From Candidatus Competibacteraceae bacterium (GTDB taxonomy: Bacteria; Pseudomonadota; Gammaproteobacteria; Competibacterales; Competibacteraceae): a stretch of 62,119 nucleotides of DNA. Every line of letters begins with the position of its first letter. Positions within the stretch are counted from its first letter, which is position 1. The position numbers and the translations under genes were made by a program. The notes beneath the pieces were generated by a model. It saw only the letters and a list, made by a program, of their open reading frames with translations, was not told the DNA's origin and searched no databases. The stretch spans positions 195,537 through 257,655 of the forward strand of contig JAPUDV010000055.1 in the NCBI GenBank assembly GCA_027492875.1, read 5' to 3'. Positions 59,737 through 62,119 of the stretch are shown here, in pieces.

Positions 59737-62119
59737 ATGTATTCGAAAAATCGCTCTTCCACGGAGAGGGTAAATCCGGAAATGAGTCCTTGGTGGGTCA
59801 CTTACACCAGTTTATCGGTGATGCTAGTTTTGATAATCAGTCTAATCATTTACCCAGCCGCATCCCCAGCCGCATCTCCACGGCTCTCAGCAGAACCGCT
59901 GCTTATTTTACCCACCGTCAGGCCAGATGATCCGGGGGAAACGACCCGCAACTATCACTCCGGAACTGGGATGGTCCGGTTTCTAGCGCCCTCTCAGCCA
60001 GGATCCGCGTTGGCACAACCCGCGCCACTCGATCCGTCGGCACCGGCGGAAGCCGCTGCCCGTTATTTCCTGAATGTTTATGGAAAATGGTTTGGAGTAC
60101 TGGATCCACAACGGGAATTAAAGCTACTGCGCACCCGAGAATCTTTGGATCGGGGCCGATCCTCAGTGCGTTTCCAGCAAGCTTACCAGGGTATTCCGGT
60201 ACTGGCGGGAGAGATGATCGTCAATCTTGACGCCGCGAAGAACGTGACTTCCGTGAGTGGCAAGGTATTGCCTGATATATCGTTTGACCCAACGTCCCAA
60301 GTTGATAGTTCTACGGCACAAGCCACTGCGCTTCAAGCGGTGGCAAAGTGGTATCAGGTGCCTGAGTACGACTTGGAGGTTTCACCAGCAACGCCATGGA
60401 TTTACAATCCTGTACTGCTAAGCTCTACCAAAGGTCTCACGGCGCTGGTATGGCGGATGGAAGTAAAAGCCCGAGGCTTGGCTCCCATTCGAGAGTTGGT
60501 GTTAGTGGACGCTCAGAAAGGTAATATCGTATTGCATTTCAATCAAGTCGATAGTGCGAAGAGTTTAAAGACCTACACCATGGGTGGCAGTAGTGTTAGT
60601 GGAAATTTACCCGGTACTCTAGTCTGTACTTATCCCAATGACCTAAGCTGCGCCGCCGGTGATTCGGATGCCAAGGCCGCGCATGACTATGCCAGCGATA
60701 CCTACAACTTCTACCTGAATACCTACGGACGCGACAGTATCGATGGTGCCGGAATGTTGATCACTTCCTCGGTACATTTTGGGGTGAATTATCAGAACGC
60801 CTTCTGGGATGGCCAACAGATGGTGTATGGCGATGGCTTTTCCGCTGCCGATGATGTGGTTGGTCACGAGTTGACTCATGGCGTTACAGAGCGCGAATCC
60901 CACCTGTTTTACTATTACCAATCTGGTGCCATCAATGAGTCCTTCTCCGATGTATGGGGCGAGTTTGTGGATCTGAGCAACGGTAAGGGTACCGATACTG
61001 CCGGGGTACGCTGGTTAATAGGTGAGGATATACCGGGTATTGGCGCTATCCGCAGCATGAGCAATCCACCGCAGTTTAGCGATCCTGACAAAATCACCAG
61101 TGCCAATTATTACTTGGGCGCCAATGACCAAGGTGGTGTTCATACCAACAGCGGTGTCAATAACAAAGCTGCATATCTGATGACCGATGGCGCCAGCTTC
61201 AACGGGTTTGCGGTGACAGGTCTGGGTATTCAAAAAGTCGCTAAAGTTTATTATGAAGCCCAAACCAACTTGCTAACATCCGGCTCTGATTATGCCGATC
61301 TATACGATGCCTTGCGGCAAGCCTGTACTAACTTGGTCGGCACGGCGGGCATTACCAGCGGCGATTGCACTCAGGTGAAAAACGCCCTTGATGCCGTGGA
61401 GATGAACCAGCAACCGGTCGCCGGGTTCAATCCGGATGCACCACTGTGCCCCTCGGGGCAACAGGTGTCTGCGCAACCTTTCTTCGATAACGTGGAGGCT
61501 GGAGGGGGTAAATGGACCACGTCCACCTTATCTGGAACCAATAACCCATGGTCTCTTATTTCTGAATATGCGACATCCAGCACGCACTCATTCTGGGCCA
61601 GTGATATTAACAGTGTCTCCGATTCCGTGCTCACCATGGCTAACTCTGTCGTCGTCCCTGCCGGGGCCTATCTCCATTTTCGCCATGCCTTCGGGTTCGA
61701 ATCTGGCGGTAGTAGTTATTTTGATGGAGGCGTCGTGGAGTACAGCACCAACAATGGGAATACGTGGACCGATTTGAGCGGGTTATTCGTGGATGGCCAG
61801 ACTTATGGTGGCAGTCTGTCGACAGGCTATTCAAATCCGCTGGGCGGTCGCAGCGCCTTTGTTGCCGATAGCCACGGTTATGTGTCCAGCCGCTATAATC
61901 TCGCGTCCCTTGCTGGCCAGAATCTCCGCGTTCGTTTCCGGCAAGCCACCGACAGTATTGGTTCTGGTCCTCTTGGATGGGTCGTGGATGATGTCCGTAT
62001 CTACAATTGCGCTGTCGTTATCCCCACCTACACCCTGACGGTAGCCAAGGCGGGCACGGGATCAGGCACGGTCGGCGGCGGGGGCAGCTACGCGGCGGGA
62101 GCCACGGTCGCCCTGATCG
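59737..62119 (+). CDS. Secreted M4 (thermolysin-like) metalloprotease, 3' end outside window
   Basis: The start MYSKNRSSTERVNPEMS follows AAGGAGAG; the frame stays open to the window edge (794 codons). A hydrophobic signal segment (VMLVLIISLIIYPAAS) is followed by an FTP-like propeptide (VRFQQAYQGIPVLAGEMIVN). The catalytic domain carries zinc ligands H377 and H381, and catalytic E378, in GHELTHGVTE. The third ligand is E401 in NESFSDVWGEF and the active-site H469 lies in GGVHTNSGV. Spacings match thermolysin. After about residue 560 come a MAM/concanavalin-like module (LGWVVDDVRIYNC) and the start of a Gly-rich repeat module (YTLTVAKAGTGSGTV). The gene has lower GC than its surroundings, suggesting transfer. 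Confidence 0.92.
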   Translation, partial: MYSKNRSSTERVNPEMSPWWVTYTSLSVMLVLIISLIIYPAASPAASPRLSAEPLLILPTVRPDDPGETTRNYHSGTGMVRFLAPSQPGSALAQPAPLDPSAPAEAAARYFLNVYGKWFGVLDPQRELKLLRTRESLDRGRSSVRFQQAYQGIPVLAGEMIVNLDAAKNVTSVSGKVLPDISFDPTSQVDSSTAQATALQAVAKWYQVPEYDLEVSPATPWIYNPVLLSSTKGLTALVWRMEVKARGLAPIRELVLVDAQKGNIVLHFNQVDSAKSLKTYTMGGSSVSGNLPGTLVCTYPNDLSCAAGDSDAKAAHDYASDTYNFYLNTYGRDSIDGAGMLITSSVHFGVNYQNAFWDGQQMVYGDGFSAADDVVGHELTHGVTERESHLFYYYQSGAINESFSDVWGEFVDLSNGKGTDTAGVRWLIGEDIPGIGAIRSMSNPPQFSDPDKITSANYYLGANDQGGVHTNSGVNNKAAYLMTDGASFNGFAVTGLGIQKVAKVYYEAQTNLLTSGSDYADLYDALRQACTNLVGTAGITSGDCTQVKNALDAVEMNQQPVAGFNPDAPLCPSGQQVSAQPFFDNVEAGGGKWTTSTLSGTNNPWSLISEYATSSTHSFWASDINSVSDSVLTMANSVVVPAGAYLHFRHAFGFESGGSSYFDGGVVEYSTNNGNTWTDLSGLFVDGQTYGGSLSTGYSNPLGGRSAFVADSHGYVSSRYNLASLAGQNLRVRFRQATDSIGSGPLGWVVDDVRIYNCAVVIPTYTLTVAKAGTGSGTVGGGGSYAAGATVALI

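Overview
This is a GC-rich stretch of what looks like a gammaproteobacterial chromosome. Evidence for that assignment is the gene order zapA - 6S RNA - 5-formyl-THF cyclo-ligase, the ygfB-pepP-ubiH-ubiI string, an E. coli-type speD, rplM-rpsI, and a Pil/Chp-type chemosensory operon. A glycogen-storing lineage such as Competibacter is possible (a GH57 glucan enzyme lies beside pyruvate kinase), but that is only inference. No rRNA, CRISPR array, phage or complete insertion sequence was seen.

Layout. 1-3.8 kb is an eroded accessory patch: the end of an FGE-like gene, a TerD-domain gene, a decayed second FGE copy, a dihaem cytochrome c, and fused remnants of an amidohydrolase and an MFS exporter. 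3.9-7.9 kb is a Fur-box-linked ferric iron ABC importer (fbpABC). 8-10.7 kb holds an acetolactate-synthase-like enzyme with a Cys-rich insert, a G-run tract and adk. 10.8-15.2 kb holds a GAF-PAS-GGDEF-EAL protein whose EAL half is degenerate, a secreted unknown and a PilZ protein. 15.2-26.6 kb is one leftward chemosensory cluster: a two-domain response regulator, a CheY, a CheW, two LivK-type periplasmic binding proteins, a PilJ-like receptor, a ChpA-like hybrid kinase and two more CheW-like proteins. 27-33.3 kb is a tightly overlapping leftward operon (ygfB, pepP, ubiH, ubiI-like, Rieske protein, ABC exporter). 33.4-43.9 kb is mostly housekeeping: a small coiled-coil gene, zapA, 6S RNA, fau, EVE protein, ilvA, rpiA, two porins, tRNA-Gln, rpsI, rplM, ferredoxin, coq7, speD and an OsmC-like protein. 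44-51.8 kb is a second cyclic-di-GMP cluster. 52-59.4 kb has a GH57 enzyme, pyruvate kinase, a toxin-antitoxin pair and an ABC-F protein. The window ends inside a lower-GC M4 metalloprotease gene.

The most unusual features are two. First, two transporter-less periplasmic binding proteins sit inside a Pil/Chp-type operon, suggesting a ligand-gated surface-behaviour pathway. Second, five copies of a ~111-bp MITE-like element (inverted ends TATAGCGTTCC / GGAACGCTATA, internal hairpin) occur in the window. One copy is inserted in frame at the start of a response regulator. Two more bracket the toxin-antitoxin pair in opposite orientation, one of them lying between the antitoxin start and a perfect palindrome.
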